A stretch of DNA of 64,000 nt from Pseudomonas fluorescens HK44 (GTDB taxonomy: Bacteria > Pseudomonadota > Gammaproteobacteria > Pseudomonadales > Pseudomonadaceae). Shown piece after piece: positions 42,127 through 51,281 of the stretch (its first letter is position 1; each line of letters starts with the position of its first letter). Below the pieces are notes generated by a model. That model did no database searches and was not told the origin of the DNA. It worked only from the letters and a program-made list of their open reading frames with translations. A program made the translations under genes and the position numbers. The DNA lies in assembly GCF_000217955.3 (NCBI RefSeq), contig NZ_AFOY02000015.1:992001-1056000 (forward strand), in the 5' to 3' direction.

Positions 42127-43149
42127 TCATGCAGGTTCGACTTGAAGCGCTACGCGTTCGCGACACGGACACTCATCCATGTAACGGTGTGCCTGGACAA
42201 ACTCGCTAAACGGGAAGACCCGGGTCTTGAGTGGCAGCAGTACACGGTCAGCCGTCAACTGGTTGATATCGCGCAAGGCCCGTTGCAGTGCGACCTGGTC
42301 CTGAATGATCCCGAGTTCCGGTTTGCCCGTGAAGTTGCCGATGCAGTGCACGAAGAACTGAATGTTTTTCTGAAACGCTGCACAAGCCGGGAACGGAGTC
42401 TGGTTACCACCTTGCAAGCCATACAGCACCAGGCTGCCACGAGGCGCCAGCACGTCACCGAGTATCGACATCTGGGGACCACCGAGGCCATCGAATACCA
42501 CATCGACACCGCGATTGTCGGTGAACTTGTTGATCTGCATGAGCAGATCCTGCTCTTCAGTGACAATCACTTTCTCGGCACCCAGGGATAACAGGTACTC
42601 GCGCTCGCTGGCCGTTTTGGTCGCGGCAATGACCCGCACACCCAAGGCCTTGCCCAGTTGCACGAAGGAAGGGCCGGCACAATGGCTCGCATCGGTCACC
42701 AGTGCAAACTGGCCGGGCTTGACCCGTGCCAGATCGGCGTAAGCAAAGTAGGCAACCAACAGCGGCGTGTAATGCACTGCCGCTTCAATCGGGCTGAGCA
42801 CATCCGGATAACGCGTCAGCGCCGAACGTGGCAGCACGATCTGCTCGCCGTAAACGGGATAGTCATTGGGACTTTCTGCCGGGAAGCTGGCGACCTTGTC
42901 ACCCACGGCCAGATCATCCACACCTTCGCCGACGGCGGTGACCACGCCGGCCATTTCATGACCAAGACCCGATGGCAACCGGGCATGGGAAGACGCCAGA
43001 TTCTGGCGCCAGAGGATGTCGTACCAACTGATGCCGATCGCTTCGACACGCACCTGCACTTCGCCCGGCGCTGGCAGGGCTGCCGCATGCTCTTCGCATT
43101 TGAGCACCTCGGCAGGACCAAACTTGTGAAAACGGATCGTGCGGGACAT
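42127..43149 (-). CDS. Zinc-independent alcohol dehydrogenase / quinone oxidoreductase-like (MDR family)
   Basis: A 340-residue medium-chain dehydrogenase/reductase. The GroES-like N-terminal part (GEVQVRVEAIGISWYDILW, GLGHEMAGVVTAVGEGV) is followed by a Rossmann domain (FALVTDASHCAGPSFVQLGKALG). The four-cysteine structural-zinc loop is absent, as in quinone oxidoreductases. It should reduce quinones or enones with NADPH; the substrate is unknown. ATG 43149 follows GAGG by 6 bases. The divergent LysR gene 267 bases away is the likely regulator, and two terminators close the transcript. Confidence 0.88.
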   Translation of the reverse strand: MSRTIRFHKFGPAEVLKCEEHAAALPAPGEVQVRVEAIGISWYDILWRQNLASSHARLPSGLGHEMAGVVTAVGEGVDDLAVGDKVASFPAESPNDYPVYGEQIVLPRSALTRYPDVLSPIEAAVHYTPLLVAYFAYADLARVKPGQFALVTDASHCAGPSFVQLGKALGVRVIAATKTASEREYLLSLGAEKVIVTEEQDLLMQINKFTDNRGVDVVFDGLGGPQMSILGDVLAPRGSLVLYGLQGGNQTPFPACAAFQKNIQFFVHCIGNFTGKPELGIIQDQVALQRALRDINQLTADRVLLPLKTRVFPFSEFVQAHRYMDECPCRERVALQVEPA

Positions 43150-43416
43150 CGCAAACCTCGTCAAAGTAACCTCTAATGCCCTGAACTCTATCTGGGCTTT
43201 CTGACCAAGACCATCAGTGGTTATTAATAGTCGACATGCCTGTCATTGATTCCGCAGCCCCGGCAATACGTCCATCAACGTAGAAATCCGAACCCGCATT
43301 TTGGGAAAAATGAATTACTCGGTGCAGAGTAACAGCCTTTCCCCGTAAGATTCATGCGGGCCATTGTTCTCATATGGCCGCTCTCGTCAAGTTTGCTGAC
43401 TCTGCCAGGACTCCAG

Positions 43417-44331
43417 ATGAATCGTAATGACCTGCGTCGTGTCGACCTGAACCTGTTGATCGTGTTCGAAACCCTCATGCATGAACGCAGCGTGACCCGC
43501 GCGGCGGAGAAGCTGTTTCTCGGCCAGCCGGCCATCAGTGCGGCGTTATCGCGCCTGCGCAGTCTGTTCGACGACCCGCTGTTTGTACGTACCGGCCGCA
43601 GCATGGAGCCTTCGGCCCGTGCGGTGGAAATCTTCGCCCTGCTCTCTCCGGCGCTGGATTCGATTTCTACCGCAGTCAGTCGCGCCGCTGAATTCGACCC
43701 AGCCACCAGCACCGCGGTGTTTCGCATCGGCCTCTCGGATGACGTCGAGTTCGCCCTGCTGCCGATGCTGTTGAAGCGCCTGCGTGCCGAGGCCCCCGGC
43801 ATCGTGCTGGTGGTGCGACGCGTCAACTATCTATTGATGCCGAGCCTTTTGGCGTCAGGCGAAATCTCGATTGGCGTCAGCTACACCACAGACTTGCCGG
43901 CCAACGCCAAACGCAAAGTCCTGCGACGCAGCATGCCGAAACTGCTGCGCGCCGACTCGGTACCTGGCGCCTTGAGCCTGGACGACTTCTGCGCTCGCCC
44001 CCATGCTCTGGTGTCCTTTGCCGGCGACCTCAGCGGCTTCATCGATGAAGAACTGGAAAAACTCGGACGCAAGCGTCACGTAGTACTCGCGGTTCCGCAG
44101 TTCAATGGATTGGGTACGCTGTTGGCCGGCACCGATATTCTCGCCACCGTGCCGGACTACACCGCCGATGCACTGACCGCCGCCGGTGGCGTACGCGCCG
44201 AAGACCCGCCGCTGCCGACACGAACCTTCGAGCTGCACATGGCCTGGCGCGGCTCGCAGGACAACGATCCCGGTGAACGTTGGCTGCGCTCGCGGATTCA
44301 GATGTTCTTCGGGGATCCGGACAGCCTTTGA
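43417..44331 (+). CDS. LysR-family regulator
   Basis: A 304-residue regulator. The HTH is at about 20-60 (VFETLMHERSVTRAAEKLFLGQPAISAALSRLR), followed by the NodD-like effector domain (SRAAEFDPATSTAVFRIGLSDD). ATG 43417 has AGGACT upstream; the frame before it is not needed. Divergent arrangement with the dehydrogenase gene is the classic LysR layout, so it probably controls that gene. The effector is unknown. Confidence 0.92.
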   Translation: MNRNDLRRVDLNLLIVFETLMHERSVTRAAEKLFLGQPAISAALSRLRSLFDDPLFVRTGRSMEPSARAVEIFALLSPALDSISTAVSRAAEFDPATSTAVFRIGLSDDVEFALLPMLLKRLRAEAPGIVLVVRRVNYLLMPSLLASGEISIGVSYTTDLPANAKRKVLRRSMPKLLRADSVPGALSLDDFCARPHALVSFAGDLSGFIDEELEKLGRKRHVVLAVPQFNGLGTLLAGTDILATVPDYTADALTAAGGVRAEDPPLPTRTFELHMAWRGSQDNDPGERWLRSRIQMFFGDPDSL

Positions 44332-44730
44332 GCAGGGCATAAAACAGGCTAAAAACCCTGTAAATACCGTGATTCAAGCCCTATTGCATTCCACCGTCTG
44401 CGCCCAGCGCCATTGTATTCCGGGGGAATATTGGGGGGCCTGAATCTGTCGCCAAAAGCGGATCTACAGGCATCGGTCAACCCTTGAACACCCTGCTGGG
44501 CGGTTGCAGGCCGAGCACTCCAATGGCGACCAGGGCGTGGGCTTCCCTGACACTGACTCAAGGGCGAGTGTCCAACGAGGCGCCTCCGGATTTTATCGTT
44601 TTCGGCGACAAATGCTCATTCGTTAATAAATTCAAGTGAACGTTAGCGTTTTTGCGCCTACTAAATTATCGTTTTCGCGTACCATCCCCTTCTGCTTATC
44701 ATTTTTTAGCTCTGGTTAGGGAATTCGACA
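44332..44730. promoter_or_regulatory. Promoter region of fic gene with direct repeats
   Basis: A 399-base gap whose half next to fic is AT-rich. The 12-mer TTATCGTTTTCG occurs exactly at 44593-44604 and 44666-44677, with a looser copy (TTAGCGTTTTTGCG) around 44643-44656. Such spaced direct repeats may be operator sites. A few GC-rich pieces near 44440-44570 look like old coding debris but give no recognisable protein. Confidence 0.45.
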
Positions 44731-46275
44731 ATGCAAGTAGGCTTCAAGGCTCTCGCCGATCGCTACGCTATCGCGCTTGCACAACCCCTGCGTGTCGAAT
44801 CGGTGATCGGTACGACACGGATGAGCCGCGAGAGCAACGGACATGTCGAGAGCAAGTATCCCGCCAGCTACCAGCCGGTGGACAATTTCGCGGGGCATTT
44901 CGAGTTTGGGCTCAAGTACGAAGAAATTCACCTCGAGTTTTTCGCCCGTCTGTTTGCGGCTGTTGGTCCAGAGTCCATCGAAGCCTGGTGCCGGCAAGCG
45001 CCCTTTGGCCAATATGCCCGTCGCACCGGATTCCTGTACGAGTGGCTAACCGGACAGCATCTGGATGTGCCAGATGTGACCAATGGCGGCTATGTCGATG
45101 CCGTTTCATCGCAGCAGTACCTGACCCGCGTTGAGCCACTGCGGATACGGCGCTGGCGCATCAACGATAATCTGCCCGGCGTGCCGGAGTTCTGCCCCCT
45201 GGTCCGCCGTACCGACACCCTACAGCAAGCGCTGCAATTTGACCTGGATGCGGCACTGCGCGAGCTGAACCAAACCTTTGGCGCCGACATCCTGATGCGC
45301 ACGGCCAGTTGGCTGACGTTCAAAGAGTCGCGTGCGAGCTTTCTGATCGAGAAAGAGGCAGACCAAGCCGACAGGATCCAGCGATTTGCCCACGTAATCG
45401 CCAAGTACTGTGGTCATATCAAGGATCCGTTGAGCAACGATAGTCTGCACACGTTGCAAGCCGGTATTTTGGGTCATGAGGCCTTCGGACTGGGCCTGCG
45501 GCACTCGCCGGTCTTCGTAGGACAGGCGACCATGCGCGAGGACATCGTGCACTACATTGCGCCGCAGTTTGAGGTGCTAGCGCAACTGCTCGATGGCCTG
45601 AAAGCATTCGAGCTGGCAACACGGGGCGCCGAGCCGCTGGCTCGAGCTGCGGCCATCGCCTTCGCCTTTGTGTATATCCACCCCATGCGAGACGGCAATG
45701 GTCGGATCCATCGCTTCCTGATCAACGACACCCTGATCCGCGATAAGGCGGTGCCTGATGGCGTGATCCTGCCGGTGTCGGCCACCATCACGAGCTCGAT
45801 CGATTTTCGGGCGCGCTACGATCGTACGCTGGAGGTGTTTTCGCGGCCATTCATGCAACGTTACGCAGCGTCCTATCGGTTTGGCGAACTTGTCGTCTAC
45901 GAGGACGGCACCCCGAGCAACCTGGTCTTCGATGACTACGATGACGCGCAGTTCGCATGGCGCTATCCCGATCTGACTGAACACGTCCTGTACACGGCGC
46001 AGGTCGTGGCGCATACGGTCCGTACCGAGATGGCCGATGAGGCCCGTGTGCTGGTCATATTCCAGCGCGCCCAGGAGCGGCTCAAAGAGGTGGTAGAAAT
46101 GCCGGATCAGGACGCGAACCGCATCATTCGCTCTCTCAAGGAAAATGGCTGGCAGGTATCCGGCAAATTGAAGAAAGCGTATCCGCAGCTGGACGACGCT
46201 CACCGGGCGGAACGTGTTGTGGAAGCCGTGCGCTCCGCATTCGAAGAACGAGAAGTGGGGAGTGGCGAAGAGTGA
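44731..46275 (+). CDS. Fic-domain protein (probable AMP-transferase)
   Basis: A 514-residue Fic protein. The catalytic motif is HPMRDGNGRIHR at 317-328, close to HxFxDGNGRxxR with methionine in place of phenylalanine. An N-terminal inhibitory helix motif is likely at 203-208 (SFLIEK), resembling (S/T)xxxE(G/N) with the last residue changed; this fits a class II, self-inhibited Fic enzyme that needs no separate antitoxin. The C-terminal part (about 440-500) may form a winged helix. No antitoxin-like gene is adjacent. AGGGAA precedes ATG 44731. Targets are unknown; surrounding AT-rich, gene-poor DNA suggests acquisition. Confidence 0.9.
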   Translation: MQVGFKALADRYAIALAQPLRVESVIGTTRMSRESNGHVESKYPASYQPVDNFAGHFEFGLKYEEIHLEFFARLFAAVGPESIEAWCRQAPFGQYARRTGFLYEWLTGQHLDVPDVTNGGYVDAVSSQQYLTRVEPLRIRRWRINDNLPGVPEFCPLVRRTDTLQQALQFDLDAALRELNQTFGADILMRTASWLTFKESRASFLIEKEADQADRIQRFAHVIAKYCGHIKDPLSNDSLHTLQAGILGHEAFGLGLRHSPVFVGQATMREDIVHYIAPQFEVLAQLLDGLKAFELATRGAEPLARAAAIAFAFVYIHPMRDGNGRIHRFLINDTLIRDKAVPDGVILPVSATITSSIDFRARYDRTLEVFSRPFMQRYAASYRFGELVVYEDGTPSNLVFDDYDDAQFAWRYPDLTEHVLYTAQVVAHTVRTEMADEARVLVIFQRAQERLKEVVEMPDQDANRIIRSLKENGWQVSGKLKKAYPQLDDAHRAERVVEAVRSAFEEREVGSGEE

Positions 46276-46567
46276 TCTTCAACCTCACGTCTCTGTCTTT
46301 CACAACACCTGGTTCCCTGGACCGAAAACAGATCGAAGGTGAAAGTAGCAGGCCGAGAAAAGAGCGGCATAGTGGAACGATTGACGCGTCAACCACCTTG
46401 AAAAACGCCGCTATCGAGTTCTATCTATAGCCAATCGGGGGAGCAGTCATCAGGTCGACGGTATCAATTGCATGGATAGGCTCGAAGGGCTCAGACCTCA
46501 ACGAAAACGTGCGGGCTCAACACCACTAAACACTTGGATATTTGTCGTAGGCCATGAGCCGTTCTTT
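46276..46567. other. Gene-poor spacer after fic
   Basis: No credible gene is seen. The perfect 12-base palindrome TTGACGCGTCAA lies at 46381-46392, about 105 bases after the fic stop, without a T run; it could be an operator or a recombination scar. Confidence 0.45.
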
Positions 46568-46738
46568 CTATTGCGGCCATCCCTTAAACGTAACAGGCAG
46601 GCTGCAGGGGACGTTAAGAACCTGGCATATATATACCTGCCCTGCGAGGTTTTGCTTAGGTTCGAGACTTCCCAGCCAGAATGGCAACGCCAACAATGCC
46701 AAGGCAAGTAACGTCAGAATTATTTTTTTTATGTTCAT
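46568..46738 (-). CDS. Possible 56-residue exported or membrane peptide
   Basis: A short minus-strand frame opens MNIKKIILTLLALALLALPF, a clear lysine-then-hydrophobic N-terminus, and continues with a polar tail holding two cysteines (YICQVLNVPC) and ending GWPQ. GGAT and AAGGG lie just before the ATG. The pattern is that of a signal peptide or single membrane anchor. It is downstream of the catabolic operon in the same direction. I know no homologue. A 79-codon frame on the other strand overlaps it but has no ribosome-binding site and poor composition. Confidence 0.4.
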   Translation of the reverse strand: MNIKKIILTLLALALLALPFWLGSLEPKQNLAGQVYICQVLNVPCSLPVTFKGWPQ

Positions 46739-46833
46739 CCCTTATATCCAGCCTGTAGTGCCCGGAAGTCAGGTCTTATTCGGCTAACTAAGGGCCTGGG
46801 CAAGACATCCCTCTGGTCAGCTTAAGGAAACCG

Positions 46834-48300
46834 TCAAATCTGCAAACGGGCAGCTTCGGCACCAGCGATACGTCCCAGTACCGAGCCAGAAGTCAGGCCA
46901 GCGCCGCCAGCATATTTGACGTAGTAGAGATTGCCGACCAATTCACCGGCGGCGTACAGGCCAGGAATCGGCTGGTCTTCCTCATCAATGACCTGCGCGT
47001 GGTTGTTCACCTTCAACCCACCGAATGTGAAGGTAATGCCACACGTCACCGCATAGGCGACGTAGGGCGGTCGATCCAGTGGGTTTGCCCAGTTGGATTT
47101 TGGCATCGCCAACCCTTGAGTCGAGCGACCATCACGCACTGCCGGGTTGAAAAGAACACCCTGGTTCACCGCCGTGTTGTATTCACGGAGGGTTTCGAGC
47201 AGTGCATTGGCATTGACGCCTTCGAGTTTCGCAGCCAACTCTTCGAGGGTGTCGGCCTGAATACGCGTGGCCTGACGTACGCGATATTCGTCCGGCAACA
47301 GGTCGTGGCTGTGTTGGTCGAATATCTGCCAGGCGACACCACCCGGCTGCTGCATCACTTTGGCGCCCATCCCCGAATACGTGTAGTTGCGAAAATCCAG
47401 ACCTTCGTCGATAAAACGCTTGCCATCGCTGTTGACCACCACGCCAAGGTGGAAATAGTTTTTCTGCTGGTTGAGCCGGTTGATATCGCCATGTTCCGGC
47501 GCATTGACGTCGTAGAACACCGCATGGCAACCGGACCAGTTGCCATGTGCCACAGCCCCGCTCTCCAGAGCCATGCGAATTCCGTCGCCGGTGTTGTAAC
47601 GCGTCCCGCGCACCTTGGCCAGATCCCAGCCTGGTCCCAGGTATTTTGCGCGCCACGCCAAATTGGCATGGAAGCCACCCGTGGCGATCACCACGGCTTT
47701 GGTCAGGAAGCGTCGACCATCGGCGCAACGGATCATCCACTTCCCCGACTCGTCGCGAGCCAGCCCCTGGGCTCGACAGCCGTAGTGCAGCTCAACGCCA
47801 TCTTGTTCGGTGCGTCGCAGCAGCGCCTCGACCAAGCCCAGTCCGCCGCCGGAGACCTCGATAGTCAGGCCTCCCCAGAAGCGGTACTTACCCTCCACTT
47901 TGAATGCCTGGCGACCGTAGATCGGCATGAACCGCACTCCCTTTCCGGTCATCCAGTGCAAGGTTGGCAGGCTCTGGGAGACGACCGTGTCGAGGACTTC
48001 CGGATCGGAGCGGTACTGACTCAACGTCGCCAGTTCACCGAAAAAATCGTCCTGGGTGTAACTGCCGAAATCGCTGTTTTCGATCTCGCTGTCGAGCAGG
48101 TCCGGCATCAACTGGCGCAGGTCATCCACGCCTTGATAGGCGACGCGAAAGGCGCCACCCGTGTGTGCTGAATTACCCCCCCGATGCTCATGGGGTGCTC
48201 GTTCGAGCAGGGCCACTCGAGCCCCTTGCTCGCGCGCGGAAAGTGCCGCGCAAAGTCCGGCGTTGCCACTGCCCAACACTATTACGTCGTAGTGGTGCAT
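46834..48300 (-). CDS. FAD-dependent dehydrogenase (fumarate-reductase/TcuA/ketosteroid-dehydrogenase-like)
   Basis: A 488-residue flavoprotein. The FAD motif is VIVLGSGNAGLCAALSAREQG (about 6-26), followed by ERAPHEHRGGNSAHTGGAFR. The C-terminal segment ITFTFGGLKVNNHAQV, then IPGLYAAGELVGNLYYVKYAGG, is that of fumarate-reductase-type enzymes such as tricarballylate dehydrogenase TcuA. ATG 48300 has AGGAAC upstream. It is the last enzyme gene of the meta-cleavage operon, 111 bases after the hydrolase gene. A dehydrogenation or reduction of a side chain or ring of the growth substrate is plausible; the name tricarballylate dehydrogenase should not be taken literally here. Confidence 0.85.
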   Translation of the reverse strand: MHHYDVIVLGSGNAGLCAALSAREQGARVALLERAPHEHRGGNSAHTGGAFRVAYQGVDDLRQLMPDLLDSEIENSDFGSYTQDDFFGELATLSQYRSDPEVLDTVVSQSLPTLHWMTGKGVRFMPIYGRQAFKVEGKYRFWGGLTIEVSGGGLGLVEALLRRTEQDGVELHYGCRAQGLARDESGKWMIRCADGRRFLTKAVVIATGGFHANLAWRAKYLGPGWDLAKVRGTRYNTGDGIRMALESGAVAHGNWSGCHAVFYDVNAPEHGDINRLNQQKNYFHLGVVVNSDGKRFIDEGLDFRNYTYSGMGAKVMQQPGGVAWQIFDQHSHDLLPDEYRVRQATRIQADTLEELAAKLEGVNANALLETLREYNTAVNQGVLFNPAVRDGRSTQGLAMPKSNWANPLDRPPYVAYAVTCGITFTFGGLKVNNHAQVIDEEDQPIPGLYAAGELVGNLYYVKYAGGAGLTSGSVLGRIAGAEAARLQI

Positions 48301-48411
48301 ATCCGTTCCTGATCTATCTGCTTGTGATGAAGGAGGTAAGTCATCCGTGTTCGATGCCCCCCTGCACGCAAGCGCACAGGGAGGCTTGAACAGCACTGTT
48401 CAGGCGAGGGC

Positions 48412-49257
48412 TTAGTGCTTGAGGAAATCGATGACCAGACGGTTGAACGCAGGGGCATGTTCCCACTGCGCCCAGTGCCCGCATTTACTGAAGACGTGCA
48501 GACGCGAGTCAGGAATCCCGTTGAGCAGCTTCAGACTCCAGTCGATAGGTACAAAACGGTCGTCGCGGCCCCAGGTGATCAGGGTTTTGGCCTTGATATC
48601 GGGCAAGTTGTCGGTGAAGTCACCCATCTGGAACTTGCTCAGGTCGACACTCTTCAGGAAATTTTCCAGGTGATGCGGTTTGTCCAGAATGCTCTTGAGG
48701 CGCAGACCGATCAGTTCTTCGGTGAGAGCGCTCGAATCGTAGACAAAAACATTGAGCATTTTTTTCAGGTTTTCCAGGGTCGGTTCCCGGTAAACACCGA
48801 ACAGCAGCTTGATGCCTTCCATGGGTAGCGGCGTGAAGATACTGGTGCGGCCCACACCTCCTGATCCCATAAGGATCATTTTGTCCAGGCGCTCAGGTGA
48901 GGCCACGGCAAAGCCCAGTGCGGTGCCGCCGCCCATGGAGTTGCCAACCAGGTGTGCCTTATCGATATCCAACCCATCCATCAGCGCTTTTACCGCGCGG
49001 GCATTTATCACGAAACGTGGCTCGGCAGTGACCAATGGGTCGGATTTACCAAACCCGGGGCAGTCCATGAGAATGACCCGGTAACCGGCGTCGACAAAAT
49101 CATCCACGTTGCGATGGAAGTTGGCCCACCCCGTTGCCCCGGCGCCAGAGCCGTGGATCATGATGACGGTTTCGCCCTCGCCGGCTTCGTTGTAGTGGAT
49201 GTTCCACTCGGGGGTTTGTACGAACTTGCTGGTGGAGGCTTCAGTAAATGTGCTCAT
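48412..49257 (-). CDS. Meta-cleavage-product hydrolase (BphD/HsaD/MhpC-like)
   Basis: A 281-residue alpha/beta hydrolase. The triad is visible: Ser107 in VGNSMGG, Asp232/233 in WGRDDRFVP, and His261 in KCGHWAQWEH; HGSGAGATGW (35-44) forms the oxyanion region typical of C-C bond hydrolases. It splits the ring-fission product into 2-hydroxypenta-2,4-dienoate and a carboxylic acid derived from the side chain. The ATG at 49257 has AGGAAA upstream. It is encoded 28 bases after the aldolase gene, in the same operon. The acid released, and so the growth substrate, is not determined. Confidence 0.92.
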   Translation of the reverse strand: MSTFTEASTSKFVQTPEWNIHYNEAGEGETVIMIHGSGAGATGWANFHRNVDDFVDAGYRVILMDCPGFGKSDPLVTAEPRFVINARAVKALMDGLDIDKAHLVGNSMGGGTALGFAVASPERLDKMILMGSGGVGRTSIFTPLPMEGIKLLFGVYREPTLENLKKMLNVFVYDSSALTEELIGLRLKSILDKPHHLENFLKSVDLSKFQMGDFTDNLPDIKAKTLITWGRDDRFVPIDWSLKLLNGIPDSRLHVFSKCGHWAQWEHAPAFNRLVIDFLKH

Positions 49258-49285
49258 TTTTATTTTCCTGTTATTGATGCGGTAT

Positions 49286-50317
49286 TCAGAGGGAAACGCT
49301 GTTGCGTAGATCGAGAGCAACGTCAACGATCATGTCTTCCTGACCGCCGACCATGCGCCGCCGGCCCAGCTCGACAAGAATGTCCACGGCCTTGAGGCCG
49401 TACTTTTCTGCGGCGACTTCGGCGTGGCGCAGAAAGCTTGAGTAAACGCCGGCGTAGCCCAGCGCCAGTGTTTCGCGGTCGACGCGCACCGGCCTGTCCT
49501 GCAGCGGACGGACGATGTCGTCGGCCGCATCCATTAGGGTGTAAAGGTCCGTGCCGTGGTTCCAGCCCAGGCGCTCGGCAGCGGCAATAAACACCTCCAG
49601 TGGGGCATTGCCGGCACCGGCGCCCATGCCTGCAAGGCTGGCGTCGATGCGGTCACAGCCCTCCTCAACGGCGGCAATGGAGTTCGCCACGCCGAGGCTC
49701 AGGTTGTGATGGGCGTGCATGCCGGTTTGGGTTTCAGGCTTAAGCACTGCCTTCAAGGCACGGAAGCGTTCGCGGATATCCTGCATGCTCATCGCGCCGC
49801 CAGAGTCGACGACATAAATGCACGTTGCGCCGTAGCTCTCCATAAGCGTGGCCTGCCTGGCCAAATGCTCGGGGGCGATCATGTGACTCATCATCAAGAA
49901 GCCGACGGTATCCATGCCCAGTTCGCAGGCGCACTCGATATGCTGCCGGGAGACATCCGCCTCGGTGCAATGAGTGGCCACACGAACGATCCGCGCACCG
50001 GCGTTGTAGGCTGCCTTAAGGTCATGCACCGTGCCGATGCCGGGTAACAGCAGCGTGGCGATTTTGGCGTGGGTCAACACGTCGGCCGCCGCTTCAATCC
50101 ACTGCAGATCGGTGTGGGCACCGAAACCGTAGTTGAAGCTGGAACCTTGCAGCCCATCGCCGTGGGCGATTTCGATGCTGTCCACTTTCGCCTTGTCCAG
50201 TGCACGGGCGATATCCTGCACGTTCTGCAACGAATACTGGTGACGGATCGCATGCATGCCGTCGCGCAGGGTGACGTCGGAGATATAGAGTTTCTTGCCA
50301 GGGTTGAAAGTCATCAT
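49286..50317 (-). CDS. dmpG: 4-Hydroxy-2-oxovalerate aldolase
   Basis: A 343-residue TIM-barrel aldolase of the DmpG/BphI/MhpE family: ISDVTLRDGMHAIRHQYS at the start with the catalytic arginine and metal-binding aspartate, and the metal-binding HAHHNLSLGVANS in the middle. It splits 4-hydroxy-2-oxovalerate into pyruvate and acetaldehyde. It forms a channelling complex with the acylating acetaldehyde dehydrogenase encoded 7 bases upstream. The start is one of two adjacent ATGs (50317 or 50314), with GAGG 8 bases before the first. Confidence 0.95.
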   Translation of the reverse strand: MMTFNPGKKLYISDVTLRDGMHAIRHQYSLQNVQDIARALDKAKVDSIEIAHGDGLQGSSFNYGFGAHTDLQWIEAAADVLTHAKIATLLLPGIGTVHDLKAAYNAGARIVRVATHCTEADVSRQHIECACELGMDTVGFLMMSHMIAPEHLARQATLMESYGATCIYVVDSGGAMSMQDIRERFRALKAVLKPETQTGMHAHHNLSLGVANSIAAVEEGCDRIDASLAGMGAGAGNAPLEVFIAAAERLGWNHGTDLYTLMDAADDIVRPLQDRPVRVDRETLALGYAGVYSSFLRHAEVAAEKYGLKAVDILVELGRRRMVGGQEDMIVDVALDLRNSVSL

Positions 50318-50324
50318 GCAGTCC

Positions 50325-51263
50325 TCACGCTTGAATCATCGACTGCGCCATGCGCTCGGCCGTCGCCAGGGCTGCCGAGGTCATGATGTCGAGGTTACCG
50401 GCGTAGGCCGGCAGGTAATGGGCGGCGCCTTCGACTTCGAGGAACACCGAAGTCTTGAGCCCGGAGAAGGTGCCCAGACCCGGAACCGTCAGCGGCGCAG
50501 ACTCGGGAATCACATCGAACTGCACCTTTTGCTTCAGGCGATAACCCGGTACATAGGCGTTAACCGCTAACACCAATTCCTCGATTGAGGCTTCGATCTG
50601 TGCCTGATCTGCTGCGTCCGACAGCACATACACGGTGTCGCGCATGATCAGCGGCGGCTCGGCCGGGTTCATGATGATGATCGCTTTACCCTTGGCCGCA
50701 CCGCCGATCACTTCGATAGCTTTGGAAGTGGTTTCGGTGAACTCATCGATGTTGGCGCGGGTGCCGGGGCCTGCCGATTTACTCGCAATCGAGGCGACGA
50801 TTTCGGCGTAGTGAACCTTGACCACCCGAGATACTGCCGCCACCATTGGAATGGTGGCCTGGCCGCCGCAGGTGACCATGTTGACGTTGAGTTGACCCAA
50901 GTGTTCTTCCAGGTTAACCACCGGCACGCAGTAAGGGCCGATGGCCGCCGGGGTCAGGTCGATCAGGCGGATGTTCGGCTTGATCGACCGCAGGAAGGCG
51001 TCGTTCTTGACGTGGGCACTGGCGGAGGTGGCGTCAAAGACAAAGTCGATTTCGTCGAATATCGGTAAGTTGACCAGCCCTTGAACCCCGTCATGGGTAA
51101 TCGCCACGCCCATGCGGGCAGCGCGGGCCAGCCCATCCGAGGCGGGGTCGATACCGACCATTGCGCCCATTTCCAGGTACTTGGCATTACGCATCACTTT
51201 GATCATCAGGTCAGTGCCGATATTGCCCGGACCAATGATCGCGACCTTGAGTTTCTTACTCAT
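50325..51263 (-). CDS. Acetaldehyde dehydrogenase (acylating), DmpF/BphJ/MhpF type
   Basis: A 312-residue enzyme. The NAD-binding start is VAIIGPGNIGTDLMIKVMR (about 6-24), the catalytic cysteine is in NMVTCGGQATIPMV (about 130), and the aldolase-contacting C-terminal region is intact. It converts acetaldehyde plus CoA and NAD to acetyl-CoA. Gene order hydratase-dehydrogenase-aldolase matches dmpEFG and mhpDFE, so assignment is firm. Confidence 0.95.
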   Translation of the reverse strand: MSKKLKVAIIGPGNIGTDLMIKVMRNAKYLEMGAMVGIDPASDGLARAARMGVAITHDGVQGLVNLPIFDEIDFVFDATSASAHVKNDAFLRSIKPNIRLIDLTPAAIGPYCVPVVNLEEHLGQLNVNMVTCGGQATIPMVAAVSRVVKVHYAEIVASIASKSAGPGTRANIDEFTETTSKAIEVIGGAAKGKAIIIMNPAEPPLIMRDTVYVLSDAADQAQIEASIEELVLAVNAYVPGYRLKQKVQFDVIPESAPLTVPGLGTFSGLKTSVFLEVEGAAHYLPAYAGNLDIMTSAALATAERMAQSMIQA

Positions 51264-51281
51264 CGATAATCTCCGAAAAAA

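Noticed and set aside
44731..46275. Fic gene as part of a toxin-antitoxin pair
   Set aside because: No small antitoxin gene lies next to it; the likely inhibitory motif is inside the same protein.
46381..46392. Palindrome after fic considered as a terminator
   Set aside because: It has no loop and no T run, so it does not look like an intrinsic terminator.
46472..46711. 79-codon plus-strand frame opposite the 56-residue peptide
   Set aside because: No Shine-Dalgarno sequence, atypical composition and no hydrophobic or domain pattern; the minus-strand peptide has a better start and signal-like profile.
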